NCBI GenBank assembly: GCA_900764725.1 | Contig: CAAFPB010000315.1 | Location: 1 to 27,386 of the forward strand | DNA: 27,386 bases | Source of the DNA: an uncultured Catenibacterium sp. | GTDB taxonomy: Bacteria; Bacillota_I; Bacilli_A; Erysipelotrichales; Coprobacillaceae | Direction: 5' to 3' | Part shown: one piece after another, positions 1 through 6,407 of the stretch | Numbering within the stretch: the first letter of the stretch is position 1 | Layout: every line of letters starts with the position of its first letter | Made by a program: the position numbers and the translations under genes | The notes under the pieces: generated by a model | Database searches by the model: none | What the model was told of the DNA's origin: nothing | The model's input: the letters and a program-made list of their open reading frames with translations, nothing else

Positions 1-224
1 ATCGTATGAAAAGAAACAATATTGGTACACTTATTGGATTCTTCAATTCTATTGAAACAATTGCTTCATTATTTAGTCAGTACTATTTAGAGGGAATCAA
101 TTTATTTGACTTATTTGAAGCATATCAGGCTCTTACTATAGATGATATTAAAAATATTTTGCCTCTATTTTGTAAGGATTTAACATCTAATTTTATTGTC
201 AGACCACTTAAGGCTAACGCCTAG
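1..224 (+). CDS. M16-family (insulinase-like) peptidase, C-terminal fragment
   Basis: Only the last 74 codons or so are present. The reading frame is open to the left edge, so the gene starts outside the window, and the internal ATG at 6 is not a credible start. The visible text has the pattern of the C-terminal end of YmfH/YmfF-type M16 proteins: a segment like IGTLIGFFNSIETIASLF, then a tyrosine-rich stretch with GINLFDLFE, then LTIDDI, which corresponds to the 'lt.edv..va' helix before the last strand of the inactive M16 domain. The zinc-binding HxxEH motif would lie upstream and cannot be checked. The family call rests on this short tail and is moderate. The stop is directly followed by the promoter of the downstream RNA, whose -35 box begins four bases after the stop codon. 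Confidence 0.6.
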   Translation, partial: RMKRNNIGTLIGFFNSIETIASLFSQYYLEGINLFDLFEAYQALTIDDIKNILPLFCKDLTSNFIVRPLKANA

Positions 225-227
225 ATG

Positions 228-255
228 TTGACTAAAAAAGTGCTTATGCTATAAT
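228..255 (+). promoter_or_regulatory. Strong promoter for the structured RNA
   Basis: TTGACT at 228-233 and TATAAT at 250-255 are separated by 16 bases. TGC at 247-249 gives an extended -10 element. The predicted start is near 261-262, exactly where the 5' arm of the RNA's closing stem begins. This is one of the best promoters in the window. Confidence 0.85.
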
Positions 256-261
256 GGTGGT

Positions 262-416
262 GACCTGAGAGTATATGGATTTCCTACATTTTTGATAAGG
301 GAACCTGATTGTTAGAAAGACGGTGTTGAAGACCTGCTGCGAGTAGGGATCCTAAAGTTTTTCACAAGGTACCCACCTGTATTTAACAGGGATAATCAAC
401 GCCTCTTGGGTCTTTT
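262..416 (+). ncRNA. ssrS: Probable 6S RNA
   Basis: This stretch has its own strong promoter and no open frame of its own. Its ends pair perfectly: GACCTGAGAG (262-271) with CTCTTGGGTC (403-412), ten base pairs including G-U pairs, followed by TTTT. Inside are a short hairpin CCTGT/ACAGG with loop ATTTA (376-390) and another, CCTGCT/AGTAGG (333-347). A long rod with closed ends, and the element ACCCACCTG...CAGGG shortly before the 3' closing strand, resemble 6S RNA. There the element CACCUU...AAGGG sits near the 3' side of the central bubble. The length of about 155 nt is a little short of the usual 180-200. 6S RNA mimics an open promoter and sequesters housekeeping RNA polymerase. The existence of an RNA gene here is well supported; the 6S identity rests on structure and partial motif resemblance. 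Confidence 0.7.
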
Positions 417-445
417 CATTTGTTTAAATTATATAGGGGGTCATT

Positions 446-673
446 ATGGCTATTGATCAGAAACTCATCGATGAAATTAATGCTCTTGCTCATAAAAAGA
501 AAACAGTAGGGCTTACACCTGAAGAACAGGCACGTCAACAGAAGCTCAGACAACAATATCTCAAAGAATTTAGAAGAGGCTTTGAACAGCAGCTTCAGAG
601 TATCAAAGTTGTTGATGCAAATGGTAACGATGTCACTCCTGCTAAAGCAAGAATGCATAAAAAAACAAACTAG
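446..673 (+). CDS. ynzC: DUF896 / UPF0291 protein YnzC
   Basis: A 75-residue cytosolic protein of the YnzC (DUF896) family. The family hallmarks are all visible: an N-terminal helix with INALAHKKK, then GLTPEEQARQQKLRQQYL, and the C-terminal motif VVDANGNDVTPAK. YnzC is a small two-helix protein. In B. subtilis it lies in the SOS-induced yneA-yneB-ynzC group and its biochemical role is not established. The ATG has a GGGGG ribosome site at 436-440. It follows the structured RNA by about 30 bases with no obvious separate promoter, so read-through from the RNA promoter is possible. A terminator follows the stop directly. No cell-division inhibitor (yneA) or lexA is visible here, so the SOS connection cannot be assumed. 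Confidence 0.9.
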   Translation: MAIDQKLIDEINALAHKKKTVGLTPEEQARQQKLRQQYLKEFRRGFEQQLQSIKVVDANGNDVTPAKARMHKKTN

Positions 674-702
674 ACAGTCTTTGTGAAAAGATTGTCTTTT
701 TT
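672..702 (+). terminator. Rho-independent terminator after ynzC
   Basis: A ten-base-pair stem (672-681 with 688-697, one G-U pair) with a six-base loop is followed by TTTTT. It overlaps the last two bases of the ynzC stop codon. Confidence 0.85.
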
Positions 703-729
703 ATTGCTATTTAGTTTTTTAAAAAATGG

Positions 730-757
730 TTTACACATCATTAAAATTATGTATAAT
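730..757 (+). promoter_or_regulatory. Promoter of tkt
   Basis: TTTACA at 730-735 and a perfect TATAAT at 752-757 are 16 bases apart. The AGGAGG ribosome site at 768-773 lies 8 bases before the tkt ATG. Confidence 0.75.
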
Positions 758-781
758 GGTGGTGATTAGGAGGTACTCGAA

Positions 782-2752
782 ATGGATTCGAATTTATCGA
801 TCGCTACAATAAGATCGCTTTGTATTGACATGATCAATAAGGCAAATTCTGGTCATCCAGGCATGGTTCTAGATGGCGCACCTGCTTTATACACATTGTT
901 TACTAAGGTGATGAACATAAATCCCTCTTTGTCTAGTTGGCAAAATAGGGATCGCTTTGTTCTTGCAAGTGGTCATGCTAGTTCTTTACTTTATGCTTTA
1001 TTACATCTTTCTGGTTATGATTTAAGTCTTGATGATTTAAAACAGTTCAGACAGTGGCAGTCAAAGACACCTGGACATCCAGAAATTACTATCACAGATG
1101 GTGTAGATGCATCTTCAGGACCATTAGGTCAGGGTGTTCCTACAGCAACAGGTATGGCAATTGCTGAAAAGTTCCTTGCTGAAAAGTACAACAAGGAAGA
1201 TTGTTCAATTGTTGACCATTATACATATGTATTATGTGGTGATGGTGATATGCAGGAAGGTGTGACTTATGAAGCATCATCTCTTGCTGGTCATCTTTCA
1301 TTAGGTAAGTTAATTGTTATTTATGATGCCAATGAAGTAACACTTGATGGTCCTCTTTCATATTCATTTAGTGAAAATGTAAAGAAGAGATATGAAGCAA
1401 TGAATTGGCAGGTTATCGAAGTGGCTGATGGTAATGACATTCAGGCCATCAACCGTGCATTAAAGCGTGCTAAAAAAGAGTTATTCAAGCCATCTATTAT
1501 CATCATGAAGACTGTTATTGGTTATGGTTCATGTAACCAGGGAACTAATAAGGTTCATGGTGCACCACTAGGTGAAGAAGATGGTAAGAATGCTAAGTTA
1601 TCTTATGGATTTGACCATGATCCTTTCTATGTTCCAGAAGAAGTATATGAAGACTTCAAGAAGAACGTAAAAGACCGTGGCACAAGAGCATATAAGAAAT
1701 GGTTAAAAACTGTTGAAGAATATGCTGAAAAATATCCAGAAGAATATGAAGAATATAAAAATGCTATTGAAGGTAATTATCATTTAGATATTACTGAACT
1801 TCAAAAAGAATTCAAACCTGGTTATACAGAAGCAACTCGTAATATTTCTCATAGAATTATTCAGGAAGTGGCTAAGCAGAACCCTACATTCTTATCTGGT
1901 ACTGCAGATTTATCTTCATCTACTAAGACAGCTATTCAGGGTGAAGGTAGATTTAGCTGTGAAGACTATACTGGAAGAAATGTATATTTTGGTATTAGAG
2001 AATTCGCAATGGTGTCTATCATGAATGGTATGACATTACATAAGGGTGTTAAGATCTCAGCAGGGGGCTTCTTAGTATTCAGTGATTACTTTAAAGCAGC
2101 CTTAAGAATGGGTTCTTTACAGGAATGTCCAATCATTCTTCCATTATCACATGACTCAATCGCAGTTGGTGAAGATGGTCCAACACATCAGCCTGTTGAA
2201 CAGCTCGCAATGCTTAGAAGCAGTATTGATGTAGAAGTATTACGTCCAGCTGATGCAAATGAAATGCTTGCGTCTTGGAAGATTGCTGTTGAAACAAAGA
2301 ATATGCCAGTCGCATTAATTCTTACTAGACAGCCAGTAGAAAACCTTACAAATTCTACTTATGAAGATGTATTACATGGTGCTTATATTGCTAGAAAAGA
2401 ATCTGGTGACTTAGAAGGTATCATTATTGCTTCTGGTTCTGAAGTAGGTCTTGCTATTCATGCTCAGGAAGAATTAGAAAAACAGGGACATTCAGTACGT
2501 GTTGTTTCTATGCCTTCAATGAATTTATTTGATGCACAGACTGATGAATATAAGGAATCTGTATTACCAAACAGCTGTAGAAAGCGTCTTTCTGTAGAAA
2601 TGTTATCTGATTTTGGATGGCATAAATATGTTGGTTTAGATGGTAAGACTATGGGTGTTGATACTTTTGGTGCGAGTGCTCCAGCAAGTAAAGTAATCAA
2701 AGAATATGGCTTTACTGTAGAAAACGTAGTAAAAGAATACAATTCACTATAA
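782..2752 (+). CDS. tkt: Transketolase
   Basis: A 656-residue thiamine-diphosphate enzyme of the non-oxidative pentose phosphate pathway. It moves two-carbon units between sugar phosphates (xylulose-5-P with ribose-5-P or erythrose-4-P). The length is normal. Visible elements in order: SGHPG near residue 24, the ThDP/Mg motif GDGDMQEG with a trailing YDAN (about 157-190), REFAM in the pyrimidine-binding domain carrying the catalytic glutamate, and the C-terminal domain with SMPSMNLFDAQ and GVDTFGASAPASKV. The last is typical of transketolase rather than of deoxyxylulose-phosphate synthase. It has its own promoter and a perfect AGGAGG site, and a hairpin follows, so it is probably a single-gene transcript. 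Its position between ynzC and yneF matches B. subtilis. It supplies the pentose pool also used by PurF and DeoB in this window. Confidence 0.97.
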   Translation: MDSNLSIATIRSLCIDMINKANSGHPGMVLDGAPALYTLFTKVMNINPSLSSWQNRDRFVLASGHASSLLYALLHLSGYDLSLDDLKQFRQWQSKTPGHPEITITDGVDASSGPLGQGVPTATGMAIAEKFLAEKYNKEDCSIVDHYTYVLCGDGDMQEGVTYEASSLAGHLSLGKLIVIYDANEVTLDGPLSYSFSENVKKRYEAMNWQVIEVADGNDIQAINRALKRAKKELFKPSIIIMKTVIGYGSCNQGTNKVHGAPLGEEDGKNAKLSYGFDHDPFYVPEEVYEDFKKNVKDRGTRAYKKWLKTVEEYAEKYPEEYEEYKNAIEGNYHLDITELQKEFKPGYTEATRNISHRIIQEVAKQNPTFLSGTADLSSSTKTAIQGEGRFSCEDYTGRNVYFGIREFAMVSIMNGMTLHKGVKISAGGFLVFSDYFKAALRMGSLQECPIILPLSHDSIAVGEDGPTHQPVEQLAMLRSSIDVEVLRPADANEMLASWKIAVETKNMPVALILTRQPVENLTNSTYEDVLHGAYIARKESGDLEGIIIASGSEVGLAIHAQEELEKQGHSVRVVSMPSMNLFDAQTDEYKESVLPNSCRKRLSVEMLSDFGWHKYVGLDGKTMGVDTFGASAPASKVIKEYGFTVENVVKEYNSL

Positions 2753-2762
2753 AAACAACTAA

Positions 2763-2796
2763 AAAGAGAGGATATCTTAGGATATTCTCTCTTTAA
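2763..2796 (+). terminator. Terminator hairpin after tkt
   Basis: A 14-base-pair stem (2763-2776 with 2781-2794, one G-U pair) with a four-base loop TTAG. The T-run is short and mostly inside the right arm (CTTTAATT), so efficiency is uncertain. Confidence 0.7.
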
Positions 2797-2819
2797 TTAG
2801 TGCTAAAACACTAAAACAA

Positions 2820-2848
2820 TTTACAAATATAATCTAGTTTGATATAAT
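2820..2848 (+). promoter_or_regulatory. Promoter of yneF
   Basis: TTTACA at 2820-2825 and TATAAT at 2843-2848 have the ideal 17-base spacing. A GGAGG ribosome site (2863-2867) precedes the ATG at 2876. Confidence 0.8.
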
Positions 2849-2875
2849 TATTTAACGTTAACGGAGGTATTTACA

Positions 2876-3079
2876 ATGGTAGCAGGATATATTATTACTA
2901 CAATTATTGGTGCTCTTGTTGGATTCTTCTTTGCTAGATGGATGTTCAAGAGAGAATTACAGAAAAACCCACCAATTTCAGAAAAAATGATTCGTGCTAT
3001 GTTTATGGAAATGGGACGTAAACCTAGCGAAACTCAGATCAAGAGAATCATGAAAAGTGTCAATGATCAGTATAAATAA
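2876..3079 (+). CDS. yneF: YneF family (UPF0154) small membrane protein
   Basis: A 67-residue protein with one N-terminal transmembrane helix (about residues 3-23, rich in I, G and F), a positively charged stretch (RWMFKRELQK) that suggests the rest is cytosolic, and the conserved block NPPISEKMIRAMFMEMGRKPSE followed by a basic helix. This is the YneF/UPF0154 signature. The function is unknown; the family is widespread in Firmicutes. The start is supported by a GGAGG site 8 bases upstream. In B. subtilis yneF follows tkt with the replication regulator sirA (yneE) between them; here nothing lies between. The stop codon is inside the left arm of a hairpin, and the next gene is in the same frame. 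Confidence 0.92.
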   Translation: MVAGYIITTIIGALVGFFFARWMFKRELQKNPPISEKMIRAMFMEMGRKPSETQIKRIMKSVNDQYK

Positions 3080-3100
3080 GGGATAATACCCTTATTTTTA
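3074..3100 (+). terminator. Hairpin/terminator overlapping the yneF stop
   Basis: AAATAAGGG (3074-3082) pairs with CCCTTATTT (3089-3097) across a six-base loop, followed by a U-rich tail. It covers the yneF UAA codon and ends about 10 bases before the next ATG. It could therefore work as a terminator, an attenuator, or a barrier between the two genes. Confidence 0.65.
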
Positions 3101-3106
3101 TTTAAT

Positions 3107-3739
3107 ATGAAAATTACAATTACTAGACATTCTAAAACGCTTTGGAATAAAGAAAAAAGACTTCAGGGATGTAAAGATTCTCCTTTAAGTCCTGAAGGCA
3201 TCGATAATATTCTTGCATTAAAAGAACATATCAAGAATAACCATTATGATGCGATTTATTCTAGTCCTATTAAGCGTGCCTATGATACCGCGAAACTATT
3301 ATTTGATAATCAGCCGATCATCACTGATGAACGCATTAGAGAAATGAACTTTGGGAAATTAGAAGGGCAAAAAATCGATGAAATCCCAGAGGAATATAAA
3401 AAAGCATATCATGATTTATGGTGTCACCCTGAAATATCCAATGGTATTCCAGAAGGGGAGACATATGATGAAATTGAAGAAAGAGTCAAAGATTTCTTAA
3501 ATGATCTTGTAAAGAAACCTTATGATAATGTCTTCATTGTAACTCATGGATTCTGTTTTACTATTATTATGGCTACTATCATGAATCTTGATAGAATTGA
3601 CTATATTAAGGTCAATAGTCCTGTTGTAGATGGTTGTTCTGAAACAATTGTGGATTATAGTAATGGTGAGTTTAGTGTGGAAGTGTATGGAAATAATGAT
3701 TTCCTTCCACATCAGTCAAATGAATCTTTTTCTAAATAA
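3107..3739 (+). CDS. Histidine phosphatase family protein (phosphoglycerate mutase-like)
   Basis: A 210-residue protein of the histidine phosphatase superfamily, which transfers phosphate through a phospho-histidine. The N-terminal catalytic motif reads TRHSKTLWN, where RHS replaces the commoner RHG. Then come RLQGCKDSPLSPEG, the YSSPIKRAYDTA block with a phosphate-binding arginine, an acid residue in REMNFGKLEG, and the second catalytic histidine in VTHGF. Small members act on varied phosphomonoesters (cobalamin intermediates, sugar phosphates and others), so no substrate is assigned. The ATG is certain from the conserved N-terminus, yet no Shine-Dalgarno sequence is visible in the AT-rich bases upstream. 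It is in frame with yneF, ten codons after that gene's UAA, and probably depends on transcription or ribosomes coming from yneF. It converges on plsY. Confidence 0.88.
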   Translation: MKITITRHSKTLWNKEKRLQGCKDSPLSPEGIDNILALKEHIKNNHYDAIYSSPIKRAYDTAKLLFDNQPIITDERIREMNFGKLEGQKIDEIPEEYKKAYHDLWCHPEISNGIPEGETYDEIEERVKDFLNDLVKKPYDNVFIVTHGFCFTIIMATIMNLDRIDYIKVNSPVVDGCSETIVDYSNGEFSVEVYGNNDFLPHQSNESFSK

Positions 3740-3773
3740 TAAAGTCAAATGGCTAAAACCATTTGACTTTATT
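3738..3773. terminator. Bidirectional terminator between the phosphatase gene and plsY
   Basis: A perfect 15-base-pair stem (3738-3752 with 3759-3773) with a six-base loop CTAAAA, flanked by A-rich sequence on the left and TT-rich sequence on the right. It can serve both converging genes. The stop codon of plsY lies in the loop and the phosphatase stop overlaps the left arm. Confidence 0.85.
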
Positions 3774-4361
3774 TTCTGTTCCGTCTTTTATTCTTTTAAT
3801 ATTTGCACGATGTCTATAGACAATGAGCGCAACAACACATATATTAGTAATGATTCCAGTTGTAGAATATCCAATAAACGGTGATGCAATAAGGACAGCT
3901 GTCGCACCAAGAATACTAGATAAAGATACATACTTAGTTGTTTTTAATGTAATTAAGAATACCGCAACTGCGATAATAAAACCATATATATTAGTCATTA
4001 ATGTATAGGCAACTGCACTTGATACAGCCTTACCACCCTGGAAATTCGCAAATATAGGATAACAATGACCAATCATACAACAAAATGCACATGGATAAAT
4101 GATATCAGCTGAAATGCCAGATGCTTTCGCAATCCATCCAGTTAGTAGAATGGTAATAATACATTTTGTTGCATCGAGTAAAATAACTGTCATTCCGGCT
4201 TTTTTACCAAGTACTCTTCCGGCGTTTGTACCACCTAAATTATGTGATCCATATTGACGGACATCAGTATTATAAAATACTTTACCAATGACTAATGCAA
4301 ATGGGATTGAACCATATAGATAACTTATTAATAAACAGATGATTGTAATTAAATATTTCAT
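3753..4361 (-). CDS. plsY: Acyl-phosphate:glycerol-3-phosphate acyltransferase PlsY
   Basis: A 202-residue integral membrane enzyme. It acylates sn-glycerol-3-phosphate at position 1 using acyl-phosphate made by PlsX, the first step of phospholipid synthesis in most Gram-positive bacteria. The three conserved loops of PlsY are visible: SIPFA with a following GK, then GSHNLGGTNAGRVLG after DVRQY (glycerol-phosphate and acyl-phosphate binding), and GGKAVSSA. About five hydrophobic segments are present. The length is typical. Translation starts at an ATG with GAGGTGAG upstream. It is divergent from parE, an arrangement recalled from other Firmicutes, where plsY lies beside parE-parC. Its 3' end shares the hairpin with the converging phosphatase gene. 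Confidence 0.96.
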   Translation of the reverse strand: MKYLITIICLLISYLYGSIPFALVIGKVFYNTDVRQYGSHNLGGTNAGRVLGKKAGMTVILLDATKCIITILLTGWIAKASGISADIIYPCAFCCMIGHCYPIFANFQGGKAVSSAVAYTLMTNIYGFIIAVAVFLITLKTTKYVSLSSILGATAVLIASPFIGYSTTGIITNICVVALIVYRHRANIKRIKDGTENKVKWF

Positions 4362-4382
4362 CGACTCACCTCACAAAAATTC

Positions 4383-4410
4383 ATTATACATAAATACTAC
4401 AAAAAATCAA
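4383..4410 (-). promoter_or_regulatory. Promoter of plsY
   Basis: On the minus strand, TTGATT (4410-4405) and TATAAT (4388-4383) are 16 bases apart, just upstream of the plsY ribosome site. It lies back to back with, and close to, the parE promoter. Confidence 0.65.
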
Positions 4411-4413
4411 ACT

Positions 4414-4442
4414 TTCCTAAAAAAACCTTTTTGTGTTATACT
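4414..4442 (+). promoter_or_regulatory. Promoter of parE (extended -10)
   Basis: TATACT at 4437-4442 is preceded by TGT (extended -10). The -35 region (TTCCTA at 4414-4419) is poor. The 13 bases TTTTTGTGTTATA (4428-4440) recur exactly in the promoter at 15621-15633. Confidence 0.6.
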
Positions 4443-4451
4443 AGTCAAGTT

Positions 4452-4458
4452 GAGGAGG
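4452..4458 (+). promoter_or_regulatory. Ribosome binding site fixing the parE start
   Basis: GAGGAGG lies directly before an ATG at 4460, with a one-base gap that is too close for initiation, and 7 bases before a second in-frame ATG at 4466. The second is therefore the likely start. Confidence 0.8.
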
Positions 4459-4465
4459 TATGCTC

Positions 4466-6397
4466 ATGTCAAATACACATTATGATGAATCCGATATTCA
4501 AATCTTAAAGGGTCTAGAAGCCGTAAGAAAAAGACCAGGAATGTACATTGGTTCAACTGATTCTCGTGGTTTACATCACCTTGTATGGGAAATCGTTGAT
4601 AACTCTATTGATGAAGCCATTGCTGGTTATGGTAAGAAGATCACAGTTACATTACATAAAGACAATAGCGTAACGGTCGAAGATGAAGGCCGTGGTATGC
4701 CAACAGGTATTAATAAAGAAACAGGAAAGCCGACTACAGAAGTTATTCTTACTGTATTACATGCAGGTGGTAAGTTCTCTGAAGATGGTGGCTATAAGAC
4801 TTCAGGAGGCTTACATGGTGTAGGGTCTTCTGTCGTCAATGCCCTCAGTGAATTTTTAGAAGTCACTGTCCATCGTGATGGGGTGATTCATACACAGCGC
4901 TTTGAAAAGGGTGCAACAAAAATTGGAAAGTTAAAAAAAGTAGGAAAAACTAATAAGACAGGTACTATTATTCACTTCAAGCCTGATGCATCTATTTTCT
5001 CTACTACTACATTTAGCTTCCAGACAATTAGTGAAAGATTACGTGAAGATGCATTCTTATTAAAAGGAATGACTATAGAACTTATTGATGAACGTACAGA
5101 TAAGGATGAAACATATCAGTATGAGAAAGGCTTAGAAGAATTTATTGACTGGATCAATAATGATAAAGAAGCTGTTTCACCAATCATCTCTTTTGATGAT
5201 ACAAATAATGAAATAGAAGTAGAAATCGCAATGCAGTTTACACAGAGTTATCAAGAAAACATTATTTCTTTTGTAAACTTAGTACGTACTGGAGATGGAG
5301 GAACACATGAAGTGGGCTTCCGTTCTGGTTTAACTAAGGTATTTAATGAATATGCAAGAAAATATGCTTTATTAAAGGCAAAGGATAAGAATCTTGAAGG
5401 TAGTGATGTACGTGAAGGATTGAATGCGATTATTTCTATTAAGATTCCAGAAAAATATCTTCAGTTTGAAGGACAGACTAAATCTAAGCTTGGTTCTCCT
5501 ATTGCTCGTAATATTCTAGAAAATGTAACTTTTGAACGTATTACTTATTTCCTAGAAGAAAATAAGGATATTGCAGAGAAGCTGATTGAAAAGATGATCA
5601 AGGCAGCAAATGCAAGACAAGCAGCACGTAAGGCTAAGGAACAGGCAAGAAAAGGCAAGAATAACCGTGAAGCAAAATTCCTAAGTGGTAAATTAGCTCC
5701 TGCACAATCTAAGAATAAGCGTAAGAATGAATTATATCTTGTCGAAGGTGATTCTGCCGGAGGTAGTGCAAAGCAGGGAAGAGACCGTAAATTCCAGGCT
5801 ATTCTTCCTCTTCGTGGTAAGGTTATTAATACAGAAAAAGCGACGCAGGCAGACATCTTAAAGAATGAAGAAATCAGTACAATGATTAATACAATTAATG
5901 CCGGTGTAGGTGCTGATTTTAATGCCGATGATAGTGCTTATGACAAGATTATTATCATGACCGATGCCGATACGGATGGGGCACATATTCAGATTCTATT
6001 ACTTACATTCTTCTATCGTTATATGCGTGGACTTATTAAAGCTGGTAAGGTTTATATTGCCATGCCACCTCTTTATAAGGTTTCTAAAAAGTCTAGCAAG
6101 AAAGATAATGTGATTTATTGCTGGGATGAAAAAGACTTAGAAGCTGCACGTAAGAAGATGGGAAAAGGCTATGATGTACAGCGTTATAAAGGTCTTGGTG
6201 AAATGAATGCAGAACAGCTATGGGAAACAACTATGAACCCTGAAACTCGTACTCTTATTCAGGTCACTATTGATGATGCCGCAATTGTAGAAAGAAGTGT
6301 CTCTGTATTAATGGGTGATAAAGTACAGCCTAGACGTGAATGGATTGAAAACAATGTACAGTTCTCATTAGAAGATAGCTTCTTTATGGAAGGATAG
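4466..6397 (+). CDS. parE: DNA topoisomerase IV subunit B
   Basis: The ATPase subunit of topoisomerase IV, which decatenates daughter chromosomes together with ParC. From the ATG at 4466 it has 643 residues. The GHKL ATPase elements are VDNSIDEA, DEGRGMP and GGLHGVG. The transducer domain follows, and then the TOPRIM domain with VEGDSAGGSAKQGRDR, TDADTDGAH and RYKGLGEMNAEQLW. GyrB shares most of these, so the assignment to ParE uses context: parC follows directly and plsY is adjacent and divergent, as in other Firmicutes. The motif RGKVINTEKA also fits ParE. The in-frame ATG at 4460 is rejected because it lies one base from the Shine-Dalgarno sequence. parC starts 10 bases after the stop, indicating one transcript. 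Confidence 0.95.
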   Translation: MSNTHYDESDIQILKGLEAVRKRPGMYIGSTDSRGLHHLVWEIVDNSIDEAIAGYGKKITVTLHKDNSVTVEDEGRGMPTGINKETGKPTTEVILTVLHAGGKFSEDGGYKTSGGLHGVGSSVVNALSEFLEVTVHRDGVIHTQRFEKGATKIGKLKKVGKTNKTGTIIHFKPDASIFSTTTFSFQTISERLREDAFLLKGMTIELIDERTDKDETYQYEKGLEEFIDWINNDKEAVSPIISFDDTNNEIEVEIAMQFTQSYQENIISFVNLVRTGDGGTHEVGFRSGLTKVFNEYARKYALLKAKDKNLEGSDVREGLNAIISIKIPEKYLQFEGQTKSKLGSPIARNILENVTFERITYFLEENKDIAEKLIEKMIKAANARQAARKAKEQARKGKNNREAKFLSGKLAPAQSKNKRKNELYLVEGDSAGGSAKQGRDRKFQAILPLRGKVINTEKATQADILKNEEISTMINTINAGVGADFNADDSAYDKIIIMTDADTDGAHIQILLLTFFYRYMRGLIKAGKVYIAMPPLYKVSKKSSKKDNVIYCWDEKDLEAARKKMGKGYDVQRYKGLGEMNAEQLWETTMNPETRTLIQVTIDDAAIVERSVSVLMGDKVQPRREWIENNVQFSLEDSFFMEG

Positions 6398-6407
6398 GTG
6401 ATCAAAC

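Noticed and set aside
262..416. T-box leader, signal recognition particle RNA or riboswitch instead of 6S RNA
   Set aside because: There is no T-box AGGGTGGNACCGCG sequence, no SRP-type GGAAGGAAGCAGCC loop, and the following gene (ynzC) is not an amino-acid or metabolite gene. The long closed rod fits 6S better.
416..658. Minus-strand open frame opposite ynzC
   Set aside because: It is antisense to a well-recognised gene, has no ribosome site and gives a composition without family resemblance.
4460..4462. Upstream ATG as the parE start
   Set aside because: It is one base from the GAGGAGG site, too close for initiation; the ATG at 4466 has the proper spacing.
5545..5856. Minus-strand open frame opposite the TOPRIM region of parE
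   Set aside because: An antisense frame created by codon bias in parE; no start signal or recognisable domain.
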